This document shows, piece by piece, positions 6,776-7,276 of a DNA stretch of 7,276 nt (its first letter is position 1; every line of letters starts with the position of its first letter). The stretch lies in contig RKSH01000045.1 in assembly GCA_007570945.1 (NCBI GenBank), positions 1-7,276 of the forward strand, given 5' to 3'. The notes beneath the pieces were generated by a model. That model ran no database searches. It saw nothing but the letters and a program-made list of their open reading frames with translations, and had not been told where the DNA came from. The stretch comes from Gammaproteobacteria bacterium (lineage in GTDB: Bacteria; Pseudomonadota; Gammaproteobacteria; Arenicellales; Spongiicolonaceae). Both the position numbers and the translations under genes were made by a program.

Positions 6776-6807
6776 ATTGGGCCAATAAACGCGGGCATTG
6801 GCCAATG
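6776..6807. repeat. Two tandem palindromes, ATTGG/CCAAT type
   Basis: ATTGGGCCAAT (6776-6786) and CATTGGCCAATG (6796-6807) share the same half-sites, ATTGG and CCAAT. The first has one central base between the half-sites; the second has none and is a perfect 12-base palindrome. Their centres are about 20.5 bases apart, close to two turns of B-DNA, so two protein dimers could bind the same face. They lie just downstream of the better promoter candidate and upstream of the TATAGT candidate. A further ATTGGG half-site is at 6874-6879. An operator role is inference; the palindromes are seen directly. Confidence 0.5.
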
Positions 6808-6901
6808 ACAATCTCGTTTGTTTATAGTAAAGTCTCTAACCCCAACGGAGAAAAACCGGGGGATTCCTGTTATATTGGGTATTCCGCAACATCAACAAAC
6901 T

Positions 6902-6906
6902 GGAGG
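6902..6906 (+). promoter_or_regulatory. Ribosome binding site of the small membrane protein
   Basis: GGAGG lies seven bases before ATG 6914, the best ribosome binding site in the window. It chooses this ATG over the upstream in-frame ATG at 6818 and is the main reason for calling the short gene real. Confidence 0.8.
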
Positions 6907-6913
6907 ACTTGCA

Positions 6914-7063
6914 ATGAGCACCATCCAAATCATTTCCCTCATCGCGATTGGCGTGGGTAGTGTTGTGGGTTTTTGCCTGTTCATTTTTGTGGTGCTACTG
7001 TCCGTTTTGTGGATTAGAGAAGAGCGGAAAGAAGCCGCCCAGAAGCGGGCAAAAAGCGTGTAA
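6914..7063 (+). CDS. Small single-pass membrane protein, function unknown
   Basis: The product has 49 residues and I do not recognise its family. After a short polar start (MSTIQ), residues 6-34 are almost wholly hydrophobic (Ile, Val, Leu, Phe, Gly) and end in LLSVLWI, long enough for one membrane helix. A Gly-x-x-x-Gly pair (Gly15, Gly19) could support helix packing. The C-terminal 15 residues are highly charged with a net positive balance (REERKEAAQKRAKSV), which predicts a cytoplasmic tail and a periplasmic N-terminus. There is no lipobox and no typical signal-peptidase site. The gene has an excellent ribosome binding site, its own AT-rich upstream region with possible promoter and operator sequences, and a hairpin after the stop, so it looks like a separate transcription unit. 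Possible roles include a regulatory membrane peptide, an accessory subunit of a membrane complex, or a small membrane-active toxin; none is shown. Confidence 0.72.
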   Translation: MSTIQIISLIAIGVGSVVGFCLFIFVVLLSVLWIREERKEAAQKRAKSV

Positions 7064-7079
7064 ACCGTCCTTGTTAGCC

Positions 7080-7114
7080 CCCCGCACCGCCCCCTCCCCG
7101 GTGGCGGTGCGGGG
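7080..7114. terminator. GC-rich hairpin, probable (bidirectional) terminator
   Basis: CCCCGCACCGCC (7080-7091) pairs perfectly with GGCGGTGCGGGG (7103-7114), a 12-base-pair stem with an 11-base loop. It lies between the stop codons of two converging genes (7063 and 7129), the expected place for a shared terminator. On the + strand the following bases are ATGGTTGTTG, only modestly T-rich. On the - strand no T run follows. Termination without a classic U tract is therefore possible but not certain. Confidence 0.6.
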
Positions 7115-7128
7115 ATGGTTGTTGCCGC

Positions 7129-7276
7129 TCAGAACCTCCACTCCCCGCTCAGCAGGTTGGCGGTGTTGATGCCGTCTTCCATGCCAACGGCCAAACCAAG
7201 ATTCAGCCGCCCGGCGGTTTTGCGGGCGGTGAGGCTGAGGCGGTCCTCATCAGCGCCGCTGCCGGCAAGATGCTTG
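7129..7276 (-). CDS. C-terminal fragment of a minus-strand protein, possibly an outer-membrane beta-barrel
   Basis: Reading the complement from base 7275, a frame stays open for 48 codons to a TGA at 7131-7129; the start lies beyond the window. Third codon positions are mostly G or C, like the other genes, which supports real coding. The visible protein contains alternating polar and apolar stretches (DRLSLTARKTAG, RLNLGLAVGMEDG) and ends LLSGEWRF. A final aromatic residue, especially Phe, on a beta-like last strand is the usual signal recognised by the outer-membrane assembly machinery, so a beta-barrel or autotransporter end is a reasonable guess. The fragment is too short for a family call. 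It converges on the small membrane protein gene across the hairpin. Confidence 0.6.
   Translation of the reverse strand, partial: KHLAGSGADEDRLSLTARKTAGRLNLGLAVGMEDGINTANLLSGEWRF

Noticed and set aside
6838..6862. CCCC (6840-6843) and GGGGG (6858-6862) in the leader as a possible riboswitch or attenuator stem
   Set aside because: Only four base pairs with a long loop; no known riboswitch signature and no T tract.
6772..6960. 62-codon open frame starting ATG 6772, across the palindromes
   Set aside because: It has no ribosome binding site, overlaps the better-supported small gene in another frame, and its composition is not protein-like for this genome.
1..7276. Search for CRISPR arrays, tRNA or rRNA genes, insertion sequences, transposases and att sites
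   Set aside because: None was seen; nearly all bases belong to recognised housekeeping genes and no spaced direct repeats or terminal inverted repeats stood out.

Overview
The window is an almost fully packed, GC-rich stretch of bacterial chromosome. It carries a fatty-acid synthesis gene block running straight into a cell-wall/DNA-replication block: fabH (5' end cut by the window) - fabG - acpP - fabF - mltG - tmk - holB - tatD. All are on the + strand, with gaps of at most about 70 bases or short overlaps. This order is the conserved gammaproteobacterial fab-mltG-tmk-holB-tatD arrangement, so a GC-rich gammaproteobacterium, or a close proteobacterial relative, is the best guess. No rRNA or other firm taxonomic marker is present.

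Bases 1-3256 encode type II fatty acid synthesis. FabH starts the chain, FabG reduces the 3-keto group, AcpP carries the acyl chain and FabF elongates it. All expected catalytic residues are visible. fabD, which usually sits between fabH and fabG, is absent from that slot. The acpP gene has a good ribosome binding site and a candidate promoter of its own. A GC-rich inverted repeat lies between acpP and fabF.

Bases 3266-6738 encode MltG (membrane-bound lytic transglycosylase that terminates glycan strands), thymidylate kinase, the delta' clamp-loader subunit of DNA polymerase III, and a TatD-family metal-dependent hydrolase. pabC (usual between fabF and mltG) and pilZ (usual between holB and tatD) are missing. 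The mltG/tmk and tmk/holB junctions overlap, which suggests translational coupling.

After tatD the character changes. About 175 bases of AT-richer non-coding DNA contain promoter-like hexamers and two near-identical palindromes built on ATTGG/CCAAT, about two helical turns apart. These lead to a 49-residue single-pass membrane protein with an excellent ribosome binding site. A strong hairpin follows, then the last 48 codons of a minus-strand gene whose product ends in Phe and has a beta-strand-like pattern, perhaps an outer-membrane protein. Most of the window is ordinary housekeeping sequence. The least explained part is the 6739-7063 island with its paired palindromes and orphan small membrane protein.
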